Positions 7,522 to 17,463 of a stretch of 64,000 nt of DNA are shown piece after piece. This DNA comes from Nocardioides sp. S-1144 (GTDB lineage Bacteria; Actinomycetota; Actinomycetes; Propionibacteriales; Nocardioidaceae): NCBI RefSeq assembly GCF_005954645.2, contig NZ_CP040695.2, positions 4,340,001-4,404,000 of the forward strand, given 5' to 3'. The notes under the pieces are model-generated. The model was not told where the DNA came from. It made no database searches and saw nothing but the letters and a program-made list of their open reading frames with translations. The translations under genes and the position numbers were made by a program. Each line of letters opens with the position of its first letter. The first letter of the stretch is position 1.

Positions 7522-8919
7522 TCACGTCCAGGAGGCGGTGCGCTCACGCAGGTCGGCGTAGGTCGCGCGCACCTGCGGGTCGGGCTCGGCCTCGAGCACC
7601 TCGGCCTCCGGCCCGGCCCAGGTCGGCGGGGCGTCGCTGCCGGCCAGCGCCCAGGCGGCCTGCCGGGCGGCGCCGAGGGCGACGTACTCCCCCGGCGGCA
7701 CGACGGTCACGGGCCGGCCGAGCACGGCCGGCGCGAGCGCCCGCACGGCGCGGCTGCGGGCCGCCCCGCCCACCAGGAGCACCCGGCGCGGCTCGACGCC
7801 GGTCGCGGCGACGACCTGGTCGACGGCGTCCGCGAGCGAGCAGAGCAGGGCGGTGTAGGCGGCGCGCGCGAGGTCGGCGCGGGTCGTGCGCGGGGTCAGG
7901 CCGGTCCAGGTGCCGGTCGCGGTGGGGCGGTAGGGGCTGCGCTCGCCGCCGTAGTAGGGCGACAGGACCACGCCGCCGGCGTCCGGCGTCGACTCGAGGG
8001 CGAGGTCGGCGAGGCCGTCGTGGTCGACGCCCAGCCACTGCGCCTGCAGGTCGAGGATCCCGGCGGCGTTCATCGTGGTGACCATCGGCAGGAAGCCGCC
8101 CGCGGCGTCGGCGAAGCCGGTGACGACGCCGGTGCCGTCGGCGACGGGGCGGGCGCTGACGGCCGAGGCGACCCCGGAGGTGCCGAGCGAGACCAGGACG
8201 TCGTCCGGCCCGAGGGCCATGCCGAGCGCGGCGGCCATGTTGTCGCCGGTGCCGGCGGAGACGACCGCCCCGTCGGGGGTGTGGGCCGCGACGCCGCCAG
8301 GGGCCACCAGGCGGGGCAGGTCGGGCTCGTGGCCGAGCGCGGCGGCGGCGAGGTCGGGGCGCCAACGGCCCTCGGCGGTGGCGAAGTAGCCGGTGCCGGA
8401 CGCGTCGCCGCGGTCGGTGAAGGGGTCGGTGCCGGGGGCGCTGAGGTGCCGGGCGACCAGGTCGTGGGGGAGCAGCACCCGGGCGACGCGCGCGGCCCGC
8501 TCGGGCTCGTGGTCGCGCAGCCAGCGCAGCTTGGTCACCGTGAACGAGGCGACCAGGACGCTGCCGATCGCGTCGGCGCAGGCCTGCGGTCCGCCCATCT
8601 CGGCGACCAGGTCGGCGGCGGCCCCGGCCGAGCGGGTGTCGTTCCAGAGCAGCGCGTCGCGCACCGGCCGGTCCTCGGCGTCGAGCGCGACCATGCCGTG
8701 CTGCTGGCCGCCCACGCCGACGGCGGCGACGTCGCGCAGCTGCGCGGGCGGCAGCGCGGCGAGGACCTCGTCGACGGCCGCGAGCCAGGCCTGCGGGTCG
8801 ACCTCGGTGCCGGCCGGGTGCCGGACGGCGCGCTGGGCCACGACCGTGCCGTCGTCGGCGTCGACGAGCAGCGCCTTCACCGACTGGGTGGACGTGTCGA
8901 TACCGAGGGCGAGCGTCAT
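7522..8919 (-). CDS. xylB: Xylulokinase (FGGY carbohydrate kinase)
   Basis: About 465 residues starting MTLALGIDTSTQSVKALLVD, the FGGY phosphate-1 motif. It also has GVGGQQHGMVALD and LLWNDTRS, xylulokinase-typical substrate-site sequences, then SAGTGDNMAAALG (phosphate 2) and RRVLLVGGAARSRAVRALAP (adenosine motif). It phosphorylates D-xylulose with ATP to D-xylulose 5-phosphate. No xylose isomerase (xylA) is in the window. I choose ATG 8919 over the upstream in-frame start at 8961 because it begins at the first kinase strand and leaves the 8930-8946 palindrome free. Confidence 0.9.
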   Translation of the reverse strand: MTLALGIDTSTQSVKALLVDADDGTVVAQRAVRHPAGTEVDPQAWLAAVDEVLAALPPAQLRDVAAVGVGGQQHGMVALDAEDRPVRDALLWNDTRSAGAAADLVAEMGGPQACADAIGSVLVASFTVTKLRWLRDHEPERAARVARVLLPHDLVARHLSAPGTDPFTDRGDASGTGYFATAEGRWRPDLAAAALGHEPDLPRLVAPGGVAAHTPDGAVVSAGTGDNMAAALGMALGPDDVLVSLGTSGVASAVSARPVADGTGVVTGFADAAGGFLPMVTTMNAAGILDLQAQWLGVDHDGLADLALESTPDAGGVVLSPYYGGERSPYRPTATGTWTGLTPRTTRADLARAAYTALLCSLADAVDQVVAATGVEPRRVLLVGGAARSRAVRALAPAVLGRPVTVVPPGEYVALGAARQAAWALAGSDAPPTWAGPEAEVLEAEPDPQVRATYADLRERTASWT

Positions 8920-8929
8920 GCCTGCATTA

Positions 8930-8946
8930 AGTACGACTGTCGTACT
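8930..8946. promoter_or_regulatory. Operator-like palindrome between xylB and the divergent ROK gene
   Basis: AGTACGA-CTG-TCGTACT is a perfect inverted repeat of 7-bp arms just 11 nt upstream of the xylB ATG. In a divergent region flanked by ROK regulators it is a good candidate xylose-responsive operator. Confidence 0.6.
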
Positions 8947-9085
8947 AATGTCAATGGCCAACGACCGATCGTGCCACCGCCCGGCGTCCGACCGCCCGAC
9001 TTTTGGCTGAATGCGGACAGAACTCGGGGTGTTCAGGGGGCGAAAGTTCTACCCCGAAGGGGACTTGCCATGATTTACTGGCCCC

Positions 9086-10321
9086 ATGTCCACGAGCCCC
9101 CACACCAGCGGGGTTCAGGCACTCCCGACCACTCCAGCACCCGCCCCCCTCGGGGGCGGTGAGCTGCTCGGACTGATGCTCGACGGCCGGCCCCGCACCC
9201 GCGCCGACCTGATCGAGCTGACCGGTCTGGCCCGCTCCACGGTGGCCGGCCGGATCGAGGGGCTGCTCTCGGTCGGCCTCCTGCTGCCCTCGGGCCAGAG
9301 CCGGTCGACCGGCGGCCGACCGCCCACCCGCTTCGCCTTCAACCCCGCCGCCCGGCTGGTGCTCGCCGCCGACTTCGGGGTCACGCACGGACGGGCCGCG
9401 CTGACCGACCTCACCGCCACCGTGATCGCCGAGGAGGTCAGCGACCTCGACATCGCCGACGGTCCCGAGACCACGCTCGGCTGGCTCGTCGAGGCGACCG
9501 ACCGGCTCCTCGAGCGCACCGGCCGCACGCGCGCCGACCTCGCGGGCGTCGGCATCGGGCTCCCCGGGCCGGTCGAGCACCACACCGGACGGCCGGTCAA
9601 GCCGCCGATCATGCCCGGCTGGGACGGCTTCGAGGTCGCCACCTGGGTCGGCGACCGGCTCGGCGCGCCCGTCCTGGTCGACAACGACGTGAACATGATG
9701 GCCCTCGGCGAGCACTCCGTGGTCTACCCGCACGTCGAGCACCTCGTCTTCGTCAAGGTCGCCACCGGGATCGGGGCCGGCATCATCAGCGGCCGCCGCC
9801 TGCACCGCGGGGCCCAGGGCTCCGCGGGCGACCTCGGCCACGTCCAGAGCCCGCAGGGCGGCGACGCGCTGTGCCGCTGCGGCAACCACGGGTGCCTCGA
9901 GGCCATCGCCAGCGCCCGGGCCATCGCCCAGGCGCTGGACGCCGACCACTCCCCCGTCGTCGACGCCAGCCGCGCCGTCCTCGACCGCCTCGCCCTCGGC
10001 GACCGGGAGGCGCTGGCCGCCATCCGCCGCGCCGGCCGCGACATCGGGGAGGTCCTCGCGTCGTGCGTCAGCCTGCTCAACCCCTCGGTGATCGTGCTCG
10101 GCGGCGCCCTCGCCGGCGGCGCGCCCAGCCTGCTGGCCGGCGTCCGCGAGGTCATCTACGCCCGGTCGCTGCCCCTCGCCACGGGCGAGCTCAGCGTCGT
10201 GCCGGCCCAGACCGGCGAGCACGCCGGCGTCATCGGCGCGGCCACGATGGCGGTGCAGCAGTTCCTCGCACCGCAGTCGGTCGACGCGATGCTCGCCAAC
10301 CCGGTCAGCCAGGCCATCTGA
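9086..10321 (+). CDS. ROK-family transcriptional regulator
   Basis: 411 residues, divergent from xylB. A leader rich in Pro/Thr precedes a winged helix with RADLIELTGLARSTVAGRIE. The ROK domain begins LVLAADFGVTHGRAALTDL and contains GIGLPGPVEHHTGRPVKPP, VLVDNDVNMMALGEH and ATGIGAGIISGRRLHRG. The zinc motif GHVQSPQGGDALCRCGNHGC is intact. It likely senses xylose or a related sugar and acts on the xylB intergenic region (inference from divergence). The ATG at 9086 has only a weak purine run upstream. Confidence 0.88.
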   Translation: MSTSPHTSGVQALPTTPAPAPLGGGELLGLMLDGRPRTRADLIELTGLARSTVAGRIEGLLSVGLLLPSGQSRSTGGRPPTRFAFNPAARLVLAADFGVTHGRAALTDLTATVIAEEVSDLDIADGPETTLGWLVEATDRLLERTGRTRADLAGVGIGLPGPVEHHTGRPVKPPIMPGWDGFEVATWVGDRLGAPVLVDNDVNMMALGEHSVVYPHVEHLVFVKVATGIGAGIISGRRLHRGAQGSAGDLGHVQSPQGGDALCRCGNHGCLEAIASARAIAQALDADHSPVVDASRAVLDRLALGDREALAAIRRAGRDIGEVLASCVSLLNPSVIVLGGALAGGAPSLLAGVREVIYARSLPLATGELSVVPAQTGEHAGVIGAATMAVQQFLAPQSVDAMLANPVSQAI

Positions 10322-10464
10322 CCCGGCGGTCCGAGCTGGCGTGGGCCGGTCGGACCATCGGTGGTCGAGCGGGCGGCACGGCTGAACGGAGCCGCGACCC
10401 ACGTGTGAGATCGCAGGCCCGCCGGGGCTGAGCCGACCCGGCCGGCTGGCGATCGAGGACCGGG

Positions 10465-10659
10465 GTTTCGTCGGCGCTCGCTGGCGCTCGCTTGCTCAAC
10501 CTCCGGGGACCGGGACGACCGAGGGACCGGGGCGTCCGGGGGCCGGGACGCAGGAACCCCGGGGGTTTCGTCGGCGCTCGCTGGCGCTCGCTTGCTCAAC
10601 CTCCGGGGGGCGGGACGCACGAATGGTTTCGTCGGCGCTCGCTTGCTCAACCTCCGGGG
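10465..10659. repeat. Three copies of a GC-rich intergenic repeat
   Basis: A 44-bp unit beginning GTTTCGTCGGCGCTCGC and ending GCTCAACCTCCGGGG is found at 10465-10508 and, exactly 100 bp further on, at 10565-10608. A third copy at 10626-10659 lacks one internal 10-bp TGGCGCTCGC unit. The internal GCGCTCGC/TGGCGCTCGC units are themselves repeated, which explains the shortened copy by slippage. From memory, similar repeats are dispersed in intergenic regions of related actinobacteria. The 415-bp gap 10322-10736 holds only these repeats and the terminator. Confidence 0.85.
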
Positions 10660-10673
10660 GCGGGACGCACGAA

Positions 10674-10712
10674 CGCCGGCCACCCCCCGAGCAGGTCGGG
10701 TGGTGGCCGGCG
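10674..10712 (-). terminator. Terminator of the secreted-dehydrogenase operon
   Basis: CGCCGGCCACC and GGTGGCCGGCG pair as 11-bp arms; inside them CCCGA and TCGGG extend the stem to about 17 bp with one mismatch and a 5-nt loop. It begins about 25 nt after the stop of the minus-strand gene at 10737. There is no T-run, as is common in actinobacteria. Confidence 0.75.
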
Positions 10713-10736
10713 TCCGTCAGGGGCCGGGAGGGTCCG

Positions 10737-13700
10737 TCAGCGGCGGACGGTGAACCTCCAGGTCGTGGCCGTCTGGTTGCCGGCGGTGTCGACGGCGACC
10801 ACGCGGACGGTGTGGCGGCCGAACCCGAGCGCCCGCTTCGGCGTGGCCGTCAGTCGACCGGTCGCCTTCACGTAGCGGACCGGGGAGACCCGCTTGCCGT
10901 CGATGAACACCTTCAGGCTGCCGGCGCGGACGCCGGAGGTGCCGTCGGTGACCTTGGCCTTGATGGTCGGCGTCCGGTCGCGGGTCGTGCCCTTCGGGCT
11001 CGTCCCGACGACCTTCGGGCCGGTCGCGTCGACCGTCCAGGTCGCCGTCGCCGGGGAGGCGTCGACGCCGCCGGCGCTCACGGAGCGGACCCGCACGGTG
11101 TGCCGGCCGTCCTTGAGGTTGCCGAAGGTCTTCGGCGAGGTGCAGGCCGCGTACGCCGAGCCGTCGATCGAGCACTCGAACGTCGCCTGTCCGGCAGCGG
11201 GACCGGTGGCCGTGAACCGCAGGGTCGCGGTCCGGGACCGGGTGGTACCGCTCGGCGCCGACGTGATGCGGGTGTCGGTGACCCCGGCCGGCGCCGCGGT
11301 CACGGTGATCGTGACGGTGCCGGTGTCGGTGTCGGTGCCGTCGGAGACGACGTAGTCGAACGTGTCGCTCCCCGTGTAGCCGGCGGCCGGCGTGTAGGTG
11401 ACGCTGCCGTCACCGGCGATGGTCGCGGTGCCGTGCGCCGGCGTCGTCACCGACTCCACGGTGAGGGTTGCTCCCGTGTCGGCGTCGGTGTCGTTGGCCA
11501 GCACGTCGACCGAGACCGCGGTGTCCTGGACGGTGGTGGCGTTGTCGTCGGCCGCCACCGGGGCGGCGTTGAGCGGGTCCTCGCCGTCGACGGTGAAGTA
11601 GTCGAACGACACGACGTCGCCGCTGTCCTGCACCCCGGCCGCGAACACGCCGAAGCTGGGCTTCGTCATCTCGTTGCTGACGGTGCTGGCCAGGGCGGTC
11701 CAGGTGGTGCCGCCGTCGACCGAGAACTCGCCGGAGTACGTCGAGCCGGCCTTGGTCAGCCGGAGCCGCAGGTCGGCGCCCTGGCCGGCGGCCAGCGTCG
11801 TCTCCGGCAGGTTGCCGACGATGACGTCACCCACCTCGGAGCGCATCTCGACCTTGATGGCCGAGCCGGCGTTCTCCCCGGTCAGGAAGTCGAGCTTCAC
11901 GTAGTTGGCGTCGTCGCCGTAGACCATGATCCCGGCCTGGCTGTAGCCACCGGTCAGGGCCGAGGCGTCGAGCCCGGTCTCGAGGACGAAGTCGTCGCCG
12001 GCGTGCGAGGCCGACTGCAGGATGTAGTTCGACTTCGCCGTCCCGGCCAGGTAGATCTCGCCGGGCGTCGTGGTGAGCCGCAGCTCACCATCGACCACCG
12101 TGTACTTCGTGGTGTCCTCGGCCTGGATGGCGTCCCAGCGGCACTTGTCGAGCGCGGTGCCCTCGAAGGTGTCGTCGGAGGACGTCGGGCCGCACGGCTC
12201 GGTCACCGTGACCGTCACCGTGGCGGTGTCGGTCAGCTCTCCGTCGGAGACGGTGTAGCCGAAGGTGTCGGTGCCGGTGAACCCGGCGCCCGGCGTGTAG
12301 CGCACGGTGCCGTCGGCGTTGATCGCCGTGGTCCCGTTCGCCGGGTCGGTGACCGCGGTGACGGTGAGGTCGTCACCGTCGGGGTCGGTGTCCCCGACCA
12401 GCACCGGCACGTCCAGGGCGATGCCCTGCTCCGTGGTGGCGGTGTCGTCGTCGGCGACGGGTGCCCGGTTCTCGGTGCCCGCGCCGGTGACCTCGAAGTA
12501 GTCGAAGGTCCCCGACTGGCCGCTCTGCTGGACGCCCAGGGAGAAGACCCCGAAGTCCATGTCGGCCGTCGGGTTCGACACGGTGCCGACCGTGACCCAG
12601 CCGCCACCGAAGTCGACCTCGCCCAGGTAGGACGTGCCCGTCTTGGTGATGCGCAGCTTGAACGTCGAGACGTTCGGCGGCACGACGACCTCGGGCTGCG
12701 GGTTGAGGATCGCCGCGTTGGACTCCGACCGGAGCTCGATGCGGTTGAAGCTCTCGGTGGGGCGGTCGACGTCGGCCACCGGGTCGAGCTTGACGTAGTT
12801 GTCGTCGTCGCCGTAGATGAGCAGACCCGCCTGGCCGTAGCCGTCGGTGTAGGTCGCCGACAGCTGCGTCTCGATCGAGTAGTCCTCCGTGGTGTTGGCG
12901 TCGGACTGCAGGATCAGGTTGGTCGCCTGGTCCTGGTTCGCCGAGGCCGTGTAGAGGTCGGCGGGCGCACCCTGGATGGTCAGGGCGCCACCGGCGACCT
13001 CGTAGGCGTCCGGGTCCTCACGCACGATGGCGTTCCAGCGGCACTCGTCGAGCGAGGTGCCGTCGAAGTCGTCGCGCGGCCCGGCGGCGCCGCTCGTCCC
13101 GTCGGGGTCGAAGCGGATCCAGTCGAAGGCCACCGTCGGGGTGCCGACAGCGCCTCCGGAGACCGCGGTCGGTCCCACCTTGGGCGAGGGCATGGTGCCC
13201 ATCGGGGCCGGACGGCCGACCGGGGCGAAGGTCTCGCCGTCGGTCGAGTACGACGCCCGCAGGTCGGTGCCGTCGGAGGTCAGACGCACGTAGTACGTCG
13301 TCGGGAAGCCGGCCGGGACGCCGCCGAGCTTGTCCTCGGCGTTGTTGCGCGCGCTGCCCTGCGTCTCGTAGATGAACTCGACGTCGCGGGCCCCACCGGC
13401 CGAGATGAGGTGGACCGAGGCCCAGTTCTCGTCGTCGGAGTAGAGCCGCAGACCGGCCTGCTGGTAGTTCTCGGACACGTCGGCGGTGACCTTGGCGGTC
13501 ACCTCCCACGCTCCGTCGGGCGCGGCCTGGACGACGACGTCCTTGGCGTTGCCGCCGGGCCCGTACAGGCTCCCGGTGTCGATCGGCATCGTGAGGCTGC
13601 CGCCGGTCACGGCGATGTTGCCGCTGGGACGGATCACCTGCCACTTGCCGTCGAGCGAGGTGCCGTCGAACTCGTCGGACTGCTGGGTGCCGCAGGTGCT

Positions 13701-16700
13701 CAGCACCCGGATCGGCACCGTGGACGACGCGGTGGCGCCCTGGGCGTCGGTCACCGTGAGTCGCGCGGTGTAGCTGCCCGGCTCGGTGTAGGTCCACTGC
13801 GCGTTCAGCGTGGTGGCGGTGTCGGCGTCACCGGGGACGCCGAAGTCCCAGGCGTAGGTGAGCGCGTCGCCGTCGAAGTCGGTCGCCGAGCCCGTGAAGT
13901 CGACGGTGAGCGGCGAGGAGCCCTGGGTGGGCGTGCCCGTCGCGCCGACCTGCGGCTTCGAGTTGATCGAGACACCCTTGCCGGCGGCGTCGAAGAAGTT
14001 CAGGTTGAACAGCCCCGTCGCGGCCGGGTTGTCGTTGGTGAAGACCAGGAACAGCTCGTGCGTGCCCTCCTGGGCCGACGCGGCGACGTCCATCGCCACG
14101 GTCTGCCAGGACTGCCAGCCACCGGTCACCGGGACGTCGACCGAGCCGGCCAGCGGACCGGTCGGGCTGTCGAGGTGGGCCTCGATGGTGCCACCCGCGC
14201 CGCCCGAGGCCACGCGGAAGCGCAGCTGCGGGACCTGGAACAGGCTGATCGGGCCGTAGGAGACGTGGTCGCCCGCGTCGATGTTGGACACGTTGCGCGC
14301 CCCACCCTGCGGGTCGGTCGTCGCCTCGGTGGCCACGCCCTGCTGGGTGTCGAAGTGCTCGGCCTGCTTGCGCTTGGGCTGCAGCACGACCTCGTCCTCA
14401 CCGCTGAGCGTGCGGATGGTGCCCGCGCCCTCGTCGGTGTAGCTGGCGTTGATGACGCCGAAGATGTCGGCCGAGGCGTCGTGGCCCTCGTCCTTGACCG
14501 TCTGCAGGACGACGTCGCAACCGGTCGCCGAGCTGAGCGGGTGACCGTGCGAGTCGTGACCGAGGATGTAGTCGATCTCGACCTTCGAGCAGTCGATCAC
14601 GCCGTCCTCGGGGTCGGTCACGTTGACCTTGACCCGCACCGCGTCACCGAACTCGAAAAACCCGCCGTTCGGGGGCAGCTCGAGCTCGACGGTGGGCCGG
14701 GTGTTGCCGACCGTGACGACCGCGGTGGCGACACCGGTGCGTCCGGTGGTGTCGGTGACGACCAGGCGGGCGTCGTAGACACCGTTGGTGGTGTAGGTGA
14801 ACGTCGGGTTCGCCTCGGTGGAGTCGACGGTCCCGTCGTTCTGGAAGTCCCAGGCGTAGGACGCGATCGAGTCACCCTCGTCGGGGTCGCTCGAACCCTC
14901 GCTTGAGAACTGGACCGGCAGCGGCGCGACACCCGAGTCGGGGGTGGCCCGGGCCGACGCCGAGGGCGAGCGGGCGCCCTCGTTGATCGCGTTGATCTTG
15001 TAGACCGCGGAGTTCTCGTTGCCGGTGAAGTACCCACCGTTGCCGTAGTCGAGGACGTACAGCGAGCCGTCCGGCCCGAACTCCATGTCCATCGCGGCGT
15101 AGAGCGTCGAGGAGTCGAAGAACGGGTCGATGCTCGACACGTCGCCCTCGGCGTCCAGGGCGATGTCGCGGATCCAGCCTCGGGTCCACTCACCGGCGAA
15201 GAAGTGGTTGTCGAAGTACTCGGGGAACTTGACGTCGGAGTCGAGGTCGGGGTCGTAGTTGTAGACCGGACCGGCCATCGGGCCCTCGCCGCCACTGCCG
15301 AACTCGTCGGTGGTGACGCCGTTGTAGGTGACGCTGCCGCCGTCGTACTTGATCCAGGCCGGCTGGGCCGGCGGCAGGTTGGTCAGGCCCGTGTTGTGCG
15401 GGCTGTTGTTGACCGGGGCCGCGCAGTTGAACTTGGGGCCGGTGGCGTTGGTGGCGAAGTTCCACCTGTTGTAGGTCTCGGCCGCGGTGTTGAGGCCGGT
15501 GCAGTAGGGCCAGCCGAAGTTGCCGGCCGAGCGGATCTGGTTGAACTCCACGATGCCGCCGGGGCCCCGGTTGGGGTTGGCGCTGCCGGCGTCGGGCCCG
15601 TACTCACCGAGGTAGACGTAGCCGGTCTCCTTGTCGACGGTCATCCGGAACGGGTTCCGGAAGCCCATCGCGTAGATCTCCGGGCGCGTCTTGTCGCCGG
15701 TGTCGGCCGCCTCCGGGAAGAGGTTGCCGCCGGGCACCGTGTAGGTCGCGGCGGTCGCGTCGGGCTTGATCCGCAGCACCTTGCCGCGCAGGTCGTTGGT
15801 GTTGGCCGAGCTGCGCTGGGCGTCGTAGGACGGGTTGCGGGTCAGCCGCTCGTCGAGCGGCGCGTAGCCGTCGGAGGCGAACGGGTTGGAGTCGTCGCCG
15901 GTGGAGAGGTAGAGGTTGCCGTCGGCGTCGAAGTCGATGGCGCCGCCGGCGTGGCAGCAGATGCCGCGGTCGGCCTCGACCTGGAGCAGCTCCTGCTCGG
16001 TCGAGGGGACCAGGTCGTCGTCGACCATCTTCATCCGGGTCAGGACGTTGTGTCCCTTCCACGCCTGGAAGGTGGCCTCGGTGCCGTCGTTGGGCGCGTC
16101 ACCGGCCGGGGTGTCCAGCGGCGGGGCGTAGTAGAGGTAGACCCAGCCGTCCTCCTCGAAGTTCGGGCTGACCGTGAGGCTCTGCAGCCCGTCCTCGTCG
16201 TGGGAGTAGATCGGCACGTCGTAGAGGAGCGTGGTGTTGCCCTCGAGGTCGGTCAGGAAGATCCGGCCGTCGCGGGCGTTGTGCAGCACCCGGCCGTCGG
16301 GCAGCACCGAGATGCTCATCGGCTCGCCGACCTTGTCGACGCCCTTGGCCAGGGTGACCTGCTCGAAGGAGGCGTCGGTGGGCGGCAGCTCGGTGCACGC
16401 GGTGGGCGCCTGGTCGGCAGCGTACTGGATGCCGCCGAGCAGGTGCAGCTCGAAGAGCGGCTCGCTGAAGGAGGCGTCGGTGTGGCCACCGCCGGTGTAG
16501 AAGCTGCGGCCGCCGTCGTACTCCTGGTACCAGGCGATCGGGTGGTCGTCGTCGGTGGTGTTGCCGTCGACCTCGTCGTAGGTCGACTCGTCGACCGTGG
16601 CGAGCACGTTGATGTTGGAGTTGCTGCGCGGGGAGTAGTCCGGCACCGTCGCGGGGCCGTTGCCGCCCGGGAACGGGAGGGGTCCACCGGCGAAGGTGCC

Positions 16701-17408
16701 CTCGGTCGGCTGGAAGTTGTACCACTCGTCGGTGCGGCTCACGCTGTCCGGCATGGCGCAGGTCGAGGGGGTCGTCTTGTCCTCGAAGCGCACCGTCGCG
16801 GTCGGGGTGCCGTTGGGGTGGTTGCGGAAGTAGGCACCGACCAGCTTGCCGTACCAGGGCCAGCTGTACTCGGTGTCGGACGCCGCGTGCACGCCGACGT
16901 AGCCGCCGCCGGCCTGGATGTAGTCCTCGAACGCCGCCTGCTGGGTGGCGTTGAGGACGTCGCTGGTGGTGGAGAGCCAGACGACGGCCTCGTACTGCGC
17001 CAGGTTGGCCGTGGTGAACGTCGTGGCGTCCTCGGTGGCCGTCACGGTGAAGCCGTACTGGGCACCGAGCCGCTGGATCGAGCGGATGCCCGCGCCGATC
17101 GAGCCGTGCCGGAAGCCCGCGGTCTTGCTGAAGACCAGGACGTCGTACTCCGGCTCGGCCGCGGCGGCTGCCGCTGCGGCCGGGGCCGCAGCGGCGGCCG
17201 GGGCCGCCGAAGCGGCCGGCGCGGCCGCTCCGGACGTCGTCGGCGCGGCCTGCGCCGACGACAGGCTGCTCGACGAGATCGCCGGCGCGGCGGCGGCCGG
17301 GGCCGCCGATGCTGGGGCGGCGGCCATGACGCCGCCGGTGACCGCGAGGGCTGCCACCCCGGCGATCACCCCGCGTACGCGGGCCGCGGGTGTTCGGAAC
17401 CTGATCAT
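10737..17408 (-). CDS. Giant secreted ThuA / PQQ-type sugar dehydrogenase multidomain protein
   Basis: 2,223 residues. A signal peptide (VRGVIAGVAALAVTGGVMAA, then APASAAP) is followed by a low-complexity Ala/Pro linker. A ThuA domain (from YDVLVFSKTAGFRHGSI through FYTGGGHTDASFSEP) comes next, then a glucose/sorbosone-dehydrogenase beta-propeller with GICCHAGGAIDFDADGNLYL and MGFRNPFRM; its Arg-Asn pair matches a PQQ-contact pair of soluble GDH. Next are PKD, a CBM6-like domain (from KRKQAEHFDTQQG), another PKD, three concanavalin/GH43-C2-type modules alternating with two cadherin-like Ig modules (APVADDDTATTEQG; APVAADDNATTVQD), and a C-terminal domain shared with the upstream neighbour (GTTRDRTPT, ending TTWRFTVRR). 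There is no LPXTG or membrane anchor. It lies 55 nt after that neighbour, so it is probably co-transcribed. It likely oxidises or processes extracellular sugars. Confidence 0.88.
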   Translation of the reverse strand: MIRFRTPAARVRGVIAGVAALAVTGGVMAAAPASAAPAAAAPAISSSSLSSAQAAPTTSGAAAPAASAAPAAAAAPAAAAAAAAEPEYDVLVFSKTAGFRHGSIGAGIRSIQRLGAQYGFTVTATEDATTFTTANLAQYEAVVWLSTTSDVLNATQQAAFEDYIQAGGGYVGVHAASDTEYSWPWYGKLVGAYFRNHPNGTPTATVRFEDKTTPSTCAMPDSVSRTDEWYNFQPTEGTFAGGPLPFPGGNGPATVPDYSPRSNSNINVLATVDESTYDEVDGNTTDDDHPIAWYQEYDGGRSFYTGGGHTDASFSEPLFELHLLGGIQYAADQAPTACTELPPTDASFEQVTLAKGVDKVGEPMSISVLPDGRVLHNARDGRIFLTDLEGNTTLLYDVPIYSHDEDGLQSLTVSPNFEEDGWVYLYYAPPLDTPAGDAPNDGTEATFQAWKGHNVLTRMKMVDDDLVPSTEQELLQVEADRGICCHAGGAIDFDADGNLYLSTGDDSNPFASDGYAPLDERLTRNPSYDAQRSSANTNDLRGKVLRIKPDATAATYTVPGGNLFPEAADTGDKTRPEIYAMGFRNPFRMTVDKETGYVYLGEYGPDAGSANPNRGPGGIVEFNQIRSAGNFGWPYCTGLNTAAETYNRWNFATNATGPKFNCAAPVNNSPHNTGLTNLPPAQPAWIKYDGGSVTYNGVTTDEFGSGGEGPMAGPVYNYDPDLDSDVKFPEYFDNHFFAGEWTRGWIRDIALDAEGDVSSIDPFFDSSTLYAAMDMEFGPDGSLYVLDYGNGGYFTGNENSAVYKINAINEGARSPSASARATPDSGVAPLPVQFSSEGSSDPDEGDSIASYAWDFQNDGTVDSTEANPTFTYTTNGVYDARLVVTDTTGRTGVATAVVTVGNTRPTVELELPPNGGFFEFGDAVRVKVNVTDPEDGVIDCSKVEIDYILGHDSHGHPLSSATGCDVVLQTVKDEGHDASADIFGVINASYTDEGAGTIRTLSGEDEVVLQPKRKQAEHFDTQQGVATEATTDPQGGARNVSNIDAGDHVSYGPISLFQVPQLRFRVASGGAGGTIEAHLDSPTGPLAGSVDVPVTGGWQSWQTVAMDVAASAQEGTHELFLVFTNDNPAATGLFNLNFFDAAGKGVSINSKPQVGATGTPTQGSSPLTVDFTGSATDFDGDALTYAWDFGVPGDADTATTLNAQWTYTEPGSYTARLTVTDAQGATASSTVPIRVLSTCGTQQSDEFDGTSLDGKWQVIRPSGNIAVTGGSLTMPIDTGSLYGPGGNAKDVVVQAAPDGAWEVTAKVTADVSENYQQAGLRLYSDDENWASVHLISAGGARDVEFIYETQGSARNNAEDKLGGVPAGFPTTYYVRLTSDGTDLRASYSTDGETFAPVGRPAPMGTMPSPKVGPTAVSGGAVGTPTVAFDWIRFDPDGTSGAAGPRDDFDGTSLDECRWNAIVREDPDAYEVAGGALTIQGAPADLYTASANQDQATNLILQSDANTTEDYSIETQLSATYTDGYGQAGLLIYGDDDNYVKLDPVADVDRPTESFNRIELRSESNAAILNPQPEVVVPPNVSTFKLRITKTGTSYLGEVDFGGGWVTVGTVSNPTADMDFGVFSLGVQQSGQSGTFDYFEVTGAGTENRAPVADDDTATTEQGIALDVPVLVGDTDPDGDDLTVTAVTDPANGTTAINADGTVRYTPGAGFTGTDTFGYTVSDGELTDTATVTVTVTEPCGPTSSDDTFEGTALDKCRWDAIQAEDTTKYTVVDGELRLTTTPGEIYLAGTAKSNYILQSASHAGDDFVLETGLDASALTGGYSQAGIMVYGDDANYVKLDFLTGENAGSAIKVEMRSEVGDVIVGNLPETTLAAGQGADLRLRLTKAGSTYSGEFSVDGGTTWTALASTVSNEMTKPSFGVFAAGVQDSGDVVSFDYFTVDGEDPLNAAPVAADDNATTVQDTAVSVDVLANDTDADTGATLTVESVTTPAHGTATIAGDGSVTYTPAAGYTGSDTFDYVVSDGTDTDTGTVTITVTAAPAGVTDTRITSAPSGTTRSRTATLRFTATGPAAGQATFECSIDGSAYAACTSPKTFGNLKDGRHTVRVRSVSAGGVDASPATATWTVDATGPKVVGTSPKGTTRDRTPTIKAKVTDGTSGVRAGSLKVFIDGKRVSPVRYVKATGRLTATPKRALGFGRHTVRVVAVDTAGNQTATTWRFTVRR

Positions 17409-17463
17409 GCTGTCCTGCCTTCTGCGAGTGGTGTGGTGCGGAGAGAGTGGTGCCGGGACCTGG

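Noticed and set aside
10623..14906. Long plus-strand open frame opposite the ThuA protein
   Set aside because: Same reason: GC-driven antisense frame, no domains, and it runs through a terminator and repeats.
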